From Streptomyces sp. KMM 9044 (GTDB taxonomy: Bacteria > Actinomycetota > Actinomycetes > Streptomycetales > Streptomycetaceae): a stretch of DNA of 64,000 nt. A program made the position numbers and the translations under genes. Where the stretch lies: NCBI RefSeq assembly GCF_024701375.2, contig NZ_CP113910.1, positions 1,426,001 through 1,490,000 of the forward strand, in the 5' to 3' direction. The notes beneath the pieces were generated by a model. The model was not told the origin of the DNA. It did not search any database and saw only the letters and a list, made by a program, of their open reading frames with translations. This document shows, piece after piece, positions 9,828 to 20,108 of this stretch. Numbering within the stretch: the stretch's first letter is position 1; the number at the start of each line of letters is the position of its first letter.

Positions 9828-10103
9828 ATGCTGTTCGTCATCGCCATTATCGGAATCTCCATACTCGGCTTCACCCTGTGGTACTCGGCGCGCGTCGCCA
9901 GAATGCGCGGCCTGCCCCCGTGGCGCAGGTTCCTCCCCCTCAGCCTTCTTGTGTTGTCCATCGCAGCCAGCCTGCTGCGAGCCGCCGACATCCCCCAGGT
10001 CGCGAACGCTGTCGCCTTCCCCCTGCTCCTGGCCGCGATCGCGGTGTCCCTGATGGAAGTACGGGCCGAGAGGAGCCGGCGCACACCAACGGTGACGCAG
10101 TAG
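9828..10103 (+). CDS. Small membrane protein, unknown function
   Basis: 91 residues from the ATG at 9828. I prefer this to the longer frame from 9732, because that start lies in a hairpin and the hydrophobic segment begins right here. There are three likely membrane segments: LFVIAIIGISILGFTLWYSA at residues 2-21, LPLSLLVLSIAASLL at 35-50, and VANAVAFPLLLAAIAVSLM at 58-77. The tail is basic and cytoplasmic (EVRAERSRRTP). I do not recognise a family. It converges on the secreted DUF1906 gene, with a terminator hairpin between them. Confidence 0.65.
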   Translation: MLFVIAIIGISILGFTLWYSARVARMRGLPPWRRFLPLSLLVLSIAASLLRAADIPQVANAVAFPLLLAAIAVSLMEVRAERSRRTPTVTQ

Positions 10104-10142
10104 AAAAACCCCACCCTTCGGGTACCCCGCGCCCCTGAGCTG

Positions 10143-10172
10143 CCCCGGCTGGCCTTCCCTAACCAGCCGGGG
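10143..10172. terminator. Bidirectional terminator hairpin
   Basis: CCCCGGCTGG pairs perfectly with CCAGCCGGGG across a 10-base loop. It lies in the 89-bp gap between convergent genes, so it can serve both. Confidence 0.75.
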
Positions 10173-10192
10173 TCTCGCTTGGTTAGAGCTTC

Positions 10193-11032
10193 TCAGCCGA
10201 TGATGGCGACAGGGGCGTCCCAGGCGTTGCGGTCGACTGTGATGGTGTAACCGCCCCGCGTTTCCTTGCTATTTACCATGTACTGGTGGCCGCGACTGTG
10301 GTTGGTGTACTGAGCGGGGTTCCACGGCCAGTCGGTGGTGGTCGTGTTCTTTTTGTCCCACAGTGCGTACCAGAGGTTGCCTGGCAGGTCCGTCTTGTTC
10401 GGGGCGGTGGCGATAGCCTTGGCACTGGAGCTGCTGAAGCCGTAGAGGCCGCCACGGTAGGTTGCGTTCCGCAGCGTCTTGGTGAAGGAGCGCACGTAGG
10501 TCAGAGTGGCGTCGTTGCACGCCTTGTCGGTGATGTCGTACGACTCCATGTTCAGGTAGATCGGGCTGCCGGCTTTCATCCCGAGGGCTGATGCCTTGGC
10601 CACCGCGTCCTTCGCGTTACTCGCACCGACGGAGGCCGCCGTGGAAGCGGTGAATCTTTCCGGGTTTGCGCTCTTCTGGCAGGGCGGCTGCGCGCCGACG
10701 TAGAGCGGAATGAGCTTCCAGCCGGTGGAGTTGACCGACTTCGCCCATGACTTGGTCAGGTTGGGCTGAGCGCAGCCACGGTTCTTGCCGCCGATGTAGA
10801 CAGCGGCGGCGCCATAAAACTTCGTGTTCCACGCTTTCATCGCCGCGAGCGAGGGCGCAGTGCACGTATCGAACGCTCGACCGGTGTACGTCTTCTGTGC
10901 GGGCCAAACGGTGGCCGCCATGGACGTCTGCGCTGCGATCCCGGCACCCGCAGCGACGGCGACCCCCGCCGTCGCCCAGGCGATGTAGCGGCTCTTTTTG
11001 GACAGCCGATGACTGGACAATCCCCACCCCAT
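10193..11032 (-). CDS. Secreted DUF1906 (Rv2525c-like, glycoside-hydrolase-fold) protein
   Basis: 279 residues. The N-terminus has a basic stretch (RLSKKSRYIAW) and a hydrophobic core (TAGVAVAAGAGIAA), ending near TSMAATVWP: a signal peptide, so the protein is exported. The mature part fits the DUF1906 TIM-barrel family: GRAFDTCTAPSLAAMKAWN, AAAVYIGGKNRGC, WKLIPLYVGAQPPC, GSPIYLNMESYD and GLYGFSSS. Members resemble glycoside hydrolases and are thought to act on cell wall or peptidoglycan-linked sugars; the substrate is unknown. Its own promoter should lie in the 250 bases upstream of 11032. Confidence 0.85.
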   Translation of the reverse strand: MGWGLSSHRLSKKSRYIAWATAGVAVAAGAGIAAQTSMAATVWPAQKTYTGRAFDTCTAPSLAAMKAWNTKFYGAAAVYIGGKNRGCAQPNLTKSWAKSVNSTGWKLIPLYVGAQPPCQKSANPERFTASTAASVGASNAKDAVAKASALGMKAGSPIYLNMESYDITDKACNDATLTYVRSFTKTLRNATYRGGLYGFSSSSAKAIATAPNKTDLPGNLWYALWDKKNTTTTDWPWNPAQYTNHSRGHQYMVNSKETRGGYTITVDRNAWDAPVAIIG

Positions 11033-11286
11033 TCGTATGGCAGCCTATGGCCGCCGTGAATCCGACGCGCCCGCAGAGGACAGCTTGCGCTACCCCGCAA
11101 CTCGACCGCAGTACGGGTGCAGCGTCTGCGTAGTGGCGCGCCCTCCGCTTCGGATGCCCGAAGCGGATCGCAGAATAGCCGACGTCCGTGTCGTGAAGGT
11201 GAGCAGCTTCGCGTGGGCTCGGTTGGCGGCTGCACCAACGCTGACGCCGGTCCGTGTGCAAGCCGACAGCCTTGATTCCGATAAGT

Positions 11287-11783
11287 GACTTGCCTAATGA
11301 ACTGCCGGGCACTGCGGGCGGAGGGAATCTGAACTCACCGACCTACAACTTCCTGGCTGCCCTGCCGGCCGATCCCGACGCTCTGCTGAAGCGGATCCGC
11401 GACGACGCCGAGGAGAATCACGGTGCCGGTTCCGACTCCACGACGGGACCGGACCAGGAAGCCTTCGTCACGATCGGCGACCTTCTGCGCAATGGAGCGA
11501 CTCCCCCGAGACCACCGCGGCTCTCTACCGGGCCGCTGCCCTCATCCCCGGAGTCGACGCCGTTTCCGACGCTGTGGACGCGGCAGGCCGACACGGGGTC
11601 GCCGTCGCCCGAACACACGGCGGCGAACGCACTGAGTGGATTTTCGACAAGAGCACGGCCCGACTGCTGGGTGAGCGCACGGTCCTCGTGGAGGACAACG
11701 CGTGGGGGAAGGCCGGCACCGTCGTCACCTCCGTCGCCCTCATCGACAGCGGCATCGTCGACGAGGCCGGACAAACTCCCTAG
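11287..11783 (+). pseudogene. CU044_5270-family protein, 5'-truncated and frameshifted
   Basis: The first frame reads NLNSPTYNFLAALPADPDALLKRI, then QEAFVTIGDLL. The second reads AALIPGVDAVSDAVDAAGRHG, EWIFDKSTARLLGERTVLV and a stop at 11783. Together they are the C-terminal half of the actinobacterial CU044_5270 family, usually encoded next to an ECF sigma factor. The N-terminal membrane and anti-sigma-like half is missing, so truncation is real. The frame break at the CCCCC near 11505 would be repaired by one more C, giving TPPETTAALYRAAAL. Confidence 0.7.
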
Positions 11784-11838
11784 CCTCATGAATTCACCAG
11801 GCGGGCGGCTGCTGGTGACGGTGTGTGAGATCAGCAAA

Positions 11839-13516
11839 GGAGGGTGCCTCGACCTGCGATGATTCAGCTTCTCTACGACTGGATCATGCTGGGAAGGAGG
11901 CACCCTCCGGGTGTCGAAGCTTACTGGGTGGGCGGAGGGCTTGTCGCTGTCGACGGGCGGGCGGAAGCTGGTGGGCAAGGCAGGAATCGTGCCGGTGCGG
12001 CGTCTCGCGGACAAGGTCGGGCTGACCGACGCGCTGTCGTCGGCGCTGGTGCGGCGGGACTTCCATCCGGTGCATGACCGGGGCGGGGTGTTGGTGTCGG
12101 CGGCGTGCGCGGTGCTGCTGGGGTCACGGTCGATCGCGGGGATCGATATGATGCGGCAGGCCGCGCTGATCCTTGGCCATCCGGCCTCCGCCTCCACGCT
12201 GTACCGCACGCTGGACGGGATCGGCCCTCTCCAGCTCGACAAGATCGCCTCGGCGCCGGCCAGGACCCGCTCCAGGGTGCACGACCTGATCGACCTGCGC
12301 CCCGGCGGGTTCCCCTGGATCCGGGTGGACGGCCGACCACTGACCGGCTGGACAGTCCTGGACATCGACGCCTCCTTCGTGCCCGTGCACTCCGACAAGG
12401 AAGGCGCCGAAGCCCACCGCAAAGGCTTCGGCCTGCACCCGCTGCTGATCTTCCTGGACAACACCGACGAGCATCTGGTGTGCCGGCTACGGCCGGGCAG
12501 CGCCGGGTCGAACACTGCCGTGGACCACATCGAGGTCGGCGCCGAGGCGATACGCCAGCTGCCCACCCGCCGACGCCGGAAGGTCCTCTTCCGCGCTGAT
12601 GGTGCCGGCGCCACCAAGGAGTGGCTCACCTGGATCACATCAGGCGGCGGAAACAAGGCCAACACCTGGGATTACTCGGTGGGTTGGACCCGCGATGACG
12701 ACTTCTGGACCGCGCTGGCCAAGGTCCCCAAGAAGGCGTGGACGCCCGCGCTCGACGCGAAGGGAAAGCCACGCGAGGACGCCGCCCTGGTCGAGATCAC
12801 CGACCTGCTCGACCTCACCGGCCGGCCCGGGAGCCTGCGGATCGTCGTGCGCCGCGAGCCGATCCACCCCAAGTACGAAAAGGACCTCAAGCCCTACGAA
12901 GTGGCCACCGGCTTCCGCTACACCGTGATCGCCACCAACACCCCAGGCCGTCAACTGCAGTGGCTCGACGCCCGTCACCGCGTCCACGCGCACGTCGAGT
13001 CCGGCATTCGAAGATCAAAAGCGCTCACCCTGACACGGCTGCCCTCGGCCAAGTTCGCCCTGAACCAAGCCTGGTGCACCCTGCTCGCCCTCACCATGGA
13101 CCTGATCTCCTGGCTGCAGCTCCTCGCCCTCGACGGCAAACTCGCCCGCGCCGAACCCGCCACCCTGCGCAGCGAACTCTTCGACATCCCCGCCAAGCCG
13201 GCCGACCACGCCCGCAGCCGGGAGCTCAAGTTCGACCCCGCCTGGCCCGCCGCCCACCGGGCCGTCGCCGCATGGGACCGCGTCCAGGACCTGCCCGACA
13301 CCGGCTGACCACCAATCCGTCGCCCCAACAGCCCGGAAGGAGAAGACCCGCAGCACCCTCGGACCGTGGAAGCCGACGCCCACCGCGACGACACGCGGCA
13401 CACCGCCCTGACCGGCACCGATCACCCAGCGGAACGAACCGCCGGAAACCGGACACCTCAGCCGACCCCCTCAAGCCGGCGCGCGCACGTGAATGATCGA
13501 GGGCTGGCCCCTGGAG
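11839..13516 (+). mobile_element. IS1380-family insertion sequence, copy 2
   Basis: It carries an intact transposase. The left end reads GGAGGGTGCCTCGACCTGCG, matching copy 1. The right end is tentative, near 13493-13516, where a degenerate reverse-complement match (GATCGAGGGCTGGCCCC) occurs; this gives about 1.68 kb. A 12-bp perfect inverted repeat (11839-11850 and 11897-11908) covers the transposase ribosome-binding site. Confidence 0.75.
11911..13308 (+). CDS. IS1380-family transposase, intact
   Basis: 465 residues from GTG at 11911, with a strong GGAAGGAGG ribosome-binding sequence. IS1380 (DDE_Tnp_1) motifs in order: KLVGKAGIVPVRRLADKVGL, ASTLYRTLDGIGPLQLDKI, LRPGGFPWIRVDG, WTVLDIDASFVPVHSDKEGA (first Asp), LRPGSAGSNTAVDH, LFRADGAGATKE (second Asp), FRYTVIATNT, then HVESGIRRSKAL (Glu). 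The ribosome-binding sequence is sequestered in the inverted repeat at 11839-11908, as in elements that damp read-through translation from outside promoters. It is about 40-45% similar by eye to copy 1, so it is not a recent duplicate. Confidence 0.88.
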   Translation: MSKLTGWAEGLSLSTGGRKLVGKAGIVPVRRLADKVGLTDALSSALVRRDFHPVHDRGGVLVSAACAVLLGSRSIAGIDMMRQAALILGHPASASTLYRTLDGIGPLQLDKIASAPARTRSRVHDLIDLRPGGFPWIRVDGRPLTGWTVLDIDASFVPVHSDKEGAEAHRKGFGLHPLLIFLDNTDEHLVCRLRPGSAGSNTAVDHIEVGAEAIRQLPTRRRRKVLFRADGAGATKEWLTWITSGGGNKANTWDYSVGWTRDDDFWTALAKVPKKAWTPALDAKGKPREDAALVEITDLLDLTGRPGSLRIVVRREPIHPKYEKDLKPYEVATGFRYTVIATNTPGRQLQWLDARHRVHAHVESGIRRSKALTLTRLPSAKFALNQAWCTLLALTMDLISWLQLLALDGKLARAEPATLRSELFDIPAKPADHARSRELKFDPAWPAAHRAVAAWDRVQDLPDTG

Positions 13517-13630
13517 AAGTCTCCGTGGACGGTCTCGCCGTAAGGAGTCGGCATCACACACCGCCGTCCGGTTGTGTTGATGTGCGCCAGACCCTCTGGC
13601 AGGGTGCGGACATCAAACGGGGAGGGACTC

Positions 13631-14452
13631 ATGCTGAAGCAAGTCGCCGAGGGTGTGCTGATCCACCAGAGTAAGTTGCTCGAGAACAACACCGTTGTCG
13701 TGCAGGGCAAGGACGGCGTGCTACTCGTAGACGCCGGGATTACCGGTGCCGAAATGACCTGCCTGGCGAACGACCTTCGAGAGCTGGGCCGACCCGTGGT
13801 GGCAGGGTTCTCGACGCATCCTGATTGGGATCACGTACTCTGGCACGCCGAACTCGGCGAAGCGCCTCGTTACGGCACAGCCCGCTGCGCGGACTTTATG
13901 CAGGAGGTGCTGTCGAACGCGGACTGGAAGGCAGGCATCGTCGAGGGGCTGCCGCCGGAAATCGCTGAGGACACACCGCTCGACCTGTACGGCCTGATCA
14001 CTGGTCTGCCTGCTGAAACCGCGCAGCTTCCCTGGGACGGCCCCAAGGTGCGGATCATCGAGCACCCGGCGCATGCCCCGGGCCATGCGGCCCTGTTGAT
14101 CGAAGAACGCCGAGTTCTCATCGCAGGCGACATGCTCTCCGATGTCTTCGTTCCCATGCTCGACGACACCGATAACCCGACTGAGGACTACCTCATCGGG
14201 CTGGGGCTGCTTGAGGGCGTAGCGGACGACGTCGATGTCCTCATCCCCGGACATGGGTCCGTCGCCAAGGATGAGAAGGTACGCGCAAGGATCAAACTGG
14301 ATCGAGCGTACGTGGAGGACCTACGTAACGCCCGGGTTTCCAGCGACCCACGGGTCGTATCGCCCAAACCCGGCTGGGAGTGGGCAAGCGGCATTCACGA
14401 AGGGCAGGCCCGAAACCTCGCCCGACGAAGCAAGCGCGAAGGGACGCCCTGA
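13631..14452 (+). CDS. MBL-fold metallo-hydrolase
   Basis: 273 residues from ATG at 13631, chosen for the GGGGAGGGA ribosome-binding sequence 5-13 bases upstream rather than the longer frame from 13574. The fold is a metallo-beta-lactamase: VLLVDAGI, then the metal motif THPDWDH (a variant of HxHxDH), then HPAHAPGHAALL, LIAGDMLSD and LIPGHGS. These give the usual set of His and Asp ligands for two metals. The substrate cannot be told. It stands alone between the IS region and the convergent oxidase gene, with no operon partner. Confidence 0.85.
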   Translation: MLKQVAEGVLIHQSKLLENNTVVVQGKDGVLLVDAGITGAEMTCLANDLRELGRPVVAGFSTHPDWDHVLWHAELGEAPRYGTARCADFMQEVLSNADWKAGIVEGLPPEIAEDTPLDLYGLITGLPAETAQLPWDGPKVRIIEHPAHAPGHAALLIEERRVLIAGDMLSDVFVPMLDDTDNPTEDYLIGLGLLEGVADDVDVLIPGHGSVAKDEKVRARIKLDRAYVEDLRNARVSSDPRVVSPKPGWEWASGIHEGQARNLARRSKREGTP

Positions 14453-14587
14453 CCAGAGAACTGCTTTTGCCACAAGACGCCCCTGAACCGATGACCAAGG
14501 CGACGACGATCACCACGACGAAGTTGTTCAGCGGGACCACGGGCACGACGAGCGGCATGGTGCCCGCATGCAAGCGACGAAGCTCAG

Positions 14588-15970
14588 TCAATCGCTGTCT
14601 TTCGGTCGGATGTTGTGGTTGAACCGGAACAGGTTGTGCGGATCGTGCAGCGTCTTCACGCGTCGCAGCCGCTCGAGGTCCTCGGCCGCGAAGAGTTCCC
14701 GCACCTGCTCCTGGCGGACCGGGGCGCCGTCGTTGTAGACGGAGTTGAGGCTGCGGCCGACGGTCCACTGCTTCAAGGCGTCGTAGACGCGCTGGTGGAT
14801 CGGCCGGGCTGCGGTGGACGGCGCGGCCGTGCCGCCGGTCATCACTCGCAGCATGTACGCGGCGTCACGGCCCCCGACCGCGCCCGGGTCGGTGGGCCGA
14901 CGGGCGAACGCCCCACCGAGGTGACGGATGTCGACGATGCAGGGGACGGCCGCATCGGGTCCAGCCACGTCCATGACGGTACGCAGGGCCGTCGGATCGA
15001 GCTCGCTCAGCAGGACGTTTCCGCCGAAGTAGGCGTGCGGGACGTGCGGGTCCTGGTAGATGGTGCCGACCTCCGTGTACGGCATTTCCCGGACGGTGTC
15101 GATCAGACGCGGGCCGAGCGCACGCAGGGGCGCCACGAGCCGTTCGCCCTCCTCGGCCGATCCCGTGAAGGCGATCCGGACGTGTGCGACGTAGCGTCCG
15201 CGCAGCGGCTCGGGGACGGACGGCATCGATGGGAAGGTCATGAGGCCGATCGAGGAGGTGAGTTCCTCGGGCAGCGTGAGGGTCCACGCGCGGTAGGCGT
15301 GCAGCAGGTCGACGGGGTGGTCCGCGGCGAAGTGGAGGCCGCCGCCGTAGAGCCTGGCCACCGGCACGAGGGCGGTCTCGACGGCGGTGACGGTGCCGAA
15401 GTTGCCGCCGCCACCGCGCAGCGCCCAGAACAGGTCGGGGTCGGAGCCGGCCGTGACGTGGCGCAGCGCGCCGTCGGCGGTGACGATGTCGATGGCGCGG
15501 ACGTAGTCGCTGGCGTAACCGGTCCGGCGGCCGAGCAGGCCGACACCGCCGCCGAGGAGATAGCCGACGACGCCGATGTGCGGAGCTGAGCCGTTGACAG
15601 GGGCCAGACCGTGCGGGGCGGCCTGCTCGATGACCTCTCCCCACAGCACACCGGCCTGGGCGCTGACGGTTCCGCCGTCCGCGTCCACCACGACGGCCTT
15701 CATCCGGCGGGTGGTGATGAGTACGCCCTCACCGTCCAGGGCCGTGACGATGCCGTGTCCGGTGGACTGCACGGCGACGGGCAGTCTCCGCTCGGCGGCG
15801 AAGCGGACGGCGGCGCGCACGTCCTCGGGGCGGGTGGCGCCGACGACGACGGCGGGCCGGTGCCGGAAGCCGGTCTGGAATCCGGTCCGTTCCTCGTCGT
15901 ACCCTCGGCTTCCGGGCAGTAGGACGGGGCCTCGTACCTCCGCGGCCAGCGTCTCCACGTCCGCGCTCAT
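14588..15970 (-). CDS. FAD-linked oxidase, berberine-bridge-enzyme type
   Basis: 460 residues. The PCMH FAD-binding domain covers about residues 35-205, and the C-terminal BBE motif (YNDGAPVRQEQV, LHDPHNLFRFNHNI) is present. The STGHGI motif at about residue 70 supplies the His usually bonded to the FAD 8-alpha carbon. The usual second attachment Cys before LGGGVG is absent (IGVVGYLLGGG), so a single covalent link is expected. Such enzymes oxidise alcohols, sugars or natural products. It is last in a minus-strand run of six genes (65-bp gap to the DoxX-like gene), which suggests tailoring or detoxification of a small molecule. Confidence 0.85.
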   Translation of the reverse strand: MSADVETLAAEVRGPVLLPGSRGYDEERTGFQTGFRHRPAVVVGATRPEDVRAAVRFAAERRLPVAVQSTGHGIVTALDGEGVLITTRRMKAVVVDADGGTVSAQAGVLWGEVIEQAAPHGLAPVNGSAPHIGVVGYLLGGGVGLLGRRTGYASDYVRAIDIVTADGALRHVTAGSDPDLFWALRGGGGNFGTVTAVETALVPVARLYGGGLHFAADHPVDLLHAYRAWTLTLPEELTSSIGLMTFPSMPSVPEPLRGRYVAHVRIAFTGSAEEGERLVAPLRALGPRLIDTVREMPYTEVGTIYQDPHVPHAYFGGNVLLSELDPTALRTVMDVAGPDAAVPCIVDIRHLGGAFARRPTDPGAVGGRDAAYMLRVMTGGTAAPSTAARPIHQRVYDALKQWTVGRSLNSVYNDGAPVRQEQVRELFAAEDLERLRRVKTLHDPHNLFRFNHNIRPKDSD

Positions 15971-16035
15971 CCGTTGTTCTCCTCCCCGGGACGACGGGCC
16001 GCCGTCCCGTGTGTGCCGCTCGGTGGACTGGTCCG

Positions 16036-17418
16036 CTACCGCAGGTACGAGTTGTCCTGCACCCAGTGGAAGTCACGGCCGACCAGCGGGAAGGTGCCGA
16101 GGTCGCGGCGGCGCAGATGCAGGCGGAGGTGGTAGCCGTCGGCGTCGCCCTCAAGGATCAGGCGATCGTCGGCCGGGCGCTCGAAGGTGAACGTCACCTG
16201 CCACTTGGGGTCAGCCATCTTGGTCAGCGCGACCGAACGGGCGTTCATGTCGATCGCCGCCATGCAGGGGTCGAGCGAGTCGTCCATGTGCTGGATGACC
16301 ACGGCGTCGGCGGAGTCCACGACGACTCGGCGCCAGCGCCGGCCGTCGGTCGTCATGGGCGGGTGCCGCTCGCCGTCGATGGAGAAGTCGGTGACGTCCC
16401 AGACGCCGTACAACTCGGGCTTTTCCTGTCCACCCCCGTGGTTCTTCCAGAACGACCAGTCGTTGCGCAGTTGTGCGCCGAGCAGCCAGAGCCCCGCCCC
16501 CGCCTGCAGTGCGGTGGCGATCCGGTTCACCCTGCGGGAGCGGAAGAGGTCCGTGGGGACGGCAGCGGGGACCGGGCGGTCCGTGAGCAGGGCTCCGGCC
16601 AGGCGAGGCGTGTGCGGGGCCAGCAGAAGCAGGCTGAGCAGGAGGAGGTGGAAGGAGTGGACCTTGACGGGGACGTCGAAGGTCATGTTGAGGAGGAGCA
16701 CCTGTGCCATCTCCGCCGCTGACACCAGTGCGCCCAGCGAGGCCGTGCGCGGAACGATGAGCAGCAGCCCGCCCGCGATCTCCGCGCAGCCGAGCAGCAT
16801 CTGGTACGGCTTGGAGGACCCCGTCTGCGCCCACAGCAGGCCCATCGGGCTGAGGTCGCCGAGCGGCTCGACGAGCTTGGAGGGCGGCAGCTGGAACTGG
16901 AGCGGGACGGCCTTGGCCGCACCGTAGGAGAACATCTGCCCCGCGAGGCAGAAACGGGCGGCCAGGCGGACCCACTTGTCCAGCGCCGCGCAGTCCGTCC
17001 AGTTCCGGTCCAGCACGGACCAGACCGGGGTGGCCACGGCGGCGCCCGCGAGCCAGCAGAGCTGCCCCGCCCAGGTGTGCGGGTCGTCGCCGCCGTCGAA
17101 GCGGTCACCCAACTCCCTGCCGAGGACCCGCACGGACATCCAGTTCCGCACCGTGCGTACCTCCCAGAGCTTCGCCCAGGAGTCGGCCGCTTCCTGGAGA
17201 CGCCCCATGCCGCCGCCGCGCAGGGCCAGATAGACCTGAGGGGAAGTCAGGCAGTACAGGCCGGCGTAGGCGAAACCGAACCGGTAGGCGGCGCGGGCGG
17301 CCCCGGTCCAGGGAGGCGGGGCCGGGGAGGCGCCGGCCGACGGGACCACCCGTCGGGCCGTCCGGCCGGCCGGTGAGGACGCGACGGCCCGCAGCCACTT
17401 GCCTACTCGCACCTTCAT
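16036..17418 (-). CDS. DoxX-like integral membrane protein with a soluble C-terminal domain
   Basis: 460 residues. Four or more membrane segments lie in residues 45-290, for example LCWLAGAAVATPVWSVL, LLGCAEIAGGLLLIVP, ASLGALVSAAEMAQVLLLNM and FHLLLLSLLLLAPH. This is the DoxX/DoxD-like arrangement also seen in some membrane oxidoreductase partners. The last 140 residues are a hydrophilic domain (ELYGVWDVTDFSIDGE, VIQHMDDSLDPCMAAI). No catalytic motif is evident. DoxX-like proteins are often linked to quinone-dependent redox enzymes, which would fit its flavoenzyme neighbours. It is in the same run as the methyltransferase (39-bp gap). Confidence 0.75.
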   Translation of the reverse strand: MKVRVGKWLRAVASSPAGRTARRVVPSAGASPAPPPWTGAARAAYRFGFAYAGLYCLTSPQVYLALRGGGMGRLQEAADSWAKLWEVRTVRNWMSVRVLGRELGDRFDGGDDPHTWAGQLCWLAGAAVATPVWSVLDRNWTDCAALDKWVRLAARFCLAGQMFSYGAAKAVPLQFQLPPSKLVEPLGDLSPMGLLWAQTGSSKPYQMLLGCAEIAGGLLLIVPRTASLGALVSAAEMAQVLLLNMTFDVPVKVHSFHLLLLSLLLLAPHTPRLAGALLTDRPVPAAVPTDLFRSRRVNRIATALQAGAGLWLLGAQLRNDWSFWKNHGGGQEKPELYGVWDVTDFSIDGERHPPMTTDGRRWRRVVVDSADAVVIQHMDDSLDPCMAAIDMNARSVALTKMADPKWQVTFTFERPADDRLILEGDADGYHLRLHLRRRDLGTFPLVGRDFHWVQDNSYLR

Positions 17419-17457
17419 CGTTCATCACCTTCGCAAGGGCCGTCTTCGGTGGTCGCG

Positions 17458-18180
17458 TCAGCTACGGCGGAAACGTCCGAGCCGGGCGTGCACGTCAAGG
17501 AGTTCGGACGTGGTCGGGATGATGCCGCGTATGTGGGTCTCGTCGATCGACTCCACCGTCCAGCCGTCGGCGAAGCCGTGCCGCAAGTGGTCGGCCGAGC
17601 GCTTGGGGCCGGGTGGCTCGTCGTTGTCCGGAAGCGGCGCCGGTATCTCCTCGACGGCCTCGGCGAGCCGCGCCTGCATCTCCGCGGACCCCCGGTCGCT
17701 GATCGAGAGGATGTGCGCCACCGCCCCCGGGCGGCAGGCCCGGTGCAGGGCCGCCGCGTAGGAACGCAGCGTGTCGCCCTCGAAGGTGTGGGCGAGGCCG
17801 GAGTCGATCACGGTGTCGAAGCACCCTTCCCAGCCCTTGAGGTCGAGGGCGTCGGCGACTTCGAAGACGGCGTCGAGTCCGCGTGCCCCGGCCTTGTCGC
17901 GGGCGAGGGAGATCGCCGTCGGGGACAGGTCCAGCCCTGTCACCGCGTACCCCTTGCCCGCCAGGTGGAGGGCGTCCTCACCGGTGCCGCAGCCCGCGTC
18001 GAGGACCGCGCCGCCGATGAGTCCCGCCTCCTCCAGGGCGGCGTAGGCGGGCTGGGGCGCCCCGATGTCCCACGGCGGGCGTTTGCCGAAAGGGCTCTCC
18101 CCACGGTAGACGGCGTCGAACACCTCGGTCATCGGGGCGGGTCCGTCGGGTGCGGCGACAGGTTCAGTCATGGCTGCCAT
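17458..18180 (-). CDS. Class I SAM-dependent methyltransferase
   Basis: 240 residues. Motif I VLDAGCGTGEDALHLA (about residues 59-74), the acidic loop GLDLSPTAISLA, motif II VFEVADALDL and motif IV FDTVIDSGLAH are all present, giving a complete SAM-binding Rossmann fold. The N-terminal DAVYRGESPFGKRPPWDIG and the overall length resemble small-molecule methyltransferases of the thiopurine/tellurite-resistance-like group. The start could also be the ATG three codons later. It is in the same operon as the drug exporter, suggesting it modifies the drug or its target; this is inference. Confidence 0.85.
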   Translation of the reverse strand: MAAMTEPVAAPDGPAPMTEVFDAVYRGESPFGKRPPWDIGAPQPAYAALEEAGLIGGAVLDAGCGTGEDALHLAGKGYAVTGLDLSPTAISLARDKAGARGLDAVFEVADALDLKGWEGCFDTVIDSGLAHTFEGDTLRSYAAALHRACRPGAVAHILSISDRGSAEMQARLAEAVEEIPAPLPDNDEPPGPKRSADHLRHGFADGWTVESIDETHIRGIIPTTSELLDVHARLGRFRRS

Positions 18181-18247
18181 GATTGCGTCGCCCCCCGGCG
18201 CGTCCCCGGTCTCTTGCGGACTTCTGTCAGGGAGGCATCCCCGCCGG

Positions 18248-19062
18248 TCAGCGCGAACCGTACTTGCGGACCGCGAGCGGGGCGAACACCGCGATCAGGC
18301 CGACCGACCAGGCCACGGTCTGGAGGACGTAGCTCGTCGCCGGGCCCCCGGTGAACAGTGCGCGCAGGGCGTTCACGGCCGCCGTCATGGGGCTGTGGGC
18401 AGCGTACGCCTGGAGCCAGCCCGGCATCGTGTCGGTCGGTACGAACGCCGAGGAGATCAGTGTGAACGGAAAGATCCACACGCCGCCGACCGCCTGAGCG
18501 GCTTCCGCGTTGCGCACCGAAAGCCCGAGGTAGGCGGCGAACCACGACACCGCGTAGCCGAACAGCAGCAACAGCAACAGGCCGGCCAGCGCGGGCAGGA
18601 GGCCGTTGTGGAACCGGAAGCCGACCATCACGCCGACTCCGACGGTCACACAGGCCACGCCGACGTTGCGGAAGATCTCCGACAGCGTGCGCCCGATGAG
18701 CACGGCGGTACGGCTCATCGGCATCGAGCGGAAGCGGTCCATGAGGCCCTCGTGCATCTCGGCGGCGACCCCGATGGTCGTGCCGGCCGCGGAGCCGTAG
18801 AGCGCCATCTGGACGAGGACGCCGGGCAGCAGGAACTGGACGTAGCGTTCGCCGCCGACGTCCATGGCGCCGCCGAAGACGTACGTGAACAGCAGGATGA
18901 ACATCACCGGCTGGACCAGCGAGAACATCACCAGGTCGGGGCTGCGCAGCACGTGCCGTACGTTGCGCAGCGTCATCTGCCACACGTCGGAGAGCCACCA
19001 CCCGAGGGTGTTCCGCGACGGCGTGTACGACGTGCCGCTCTCCCGTGTCAGGGTGGTGGAGG

Positions 19063-19066
<4 letters not shown>
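18248..19066 (-). CDS. drrB: ABC-2 type transporter permease (DrrB-like)
   Basis: 272 residues with six membrane segments. It starts with the DrrB-type TLRNVRHVLRSPDLVMFSLV and VMFILLFTYVFGGAM, and has the family motif MHEGLMDRFRSMPMSRTAVL and a late FPFTLISSAFVPTDTMPGWL loop. It forms the membrane part of an antibiotic exporter with the ATPase encoded just upstream; the two genes overlap by four bases (ATGA at 19063-19066). DrrAB exports daunorubicin-like intercalators in producers. Here the substrate is inferred from the neighbouring UvrA-like and TioE-like genes. Confidence 0.88.
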
Positions 19067-20046
<980 letters not shown>

Positions 20047-20108
20047 CTGCCGTGGTTCCTTTCCGATTCCGACGCAACCCCGAATCGAGTAGTGGCGGGG
20101 CAACCGGC

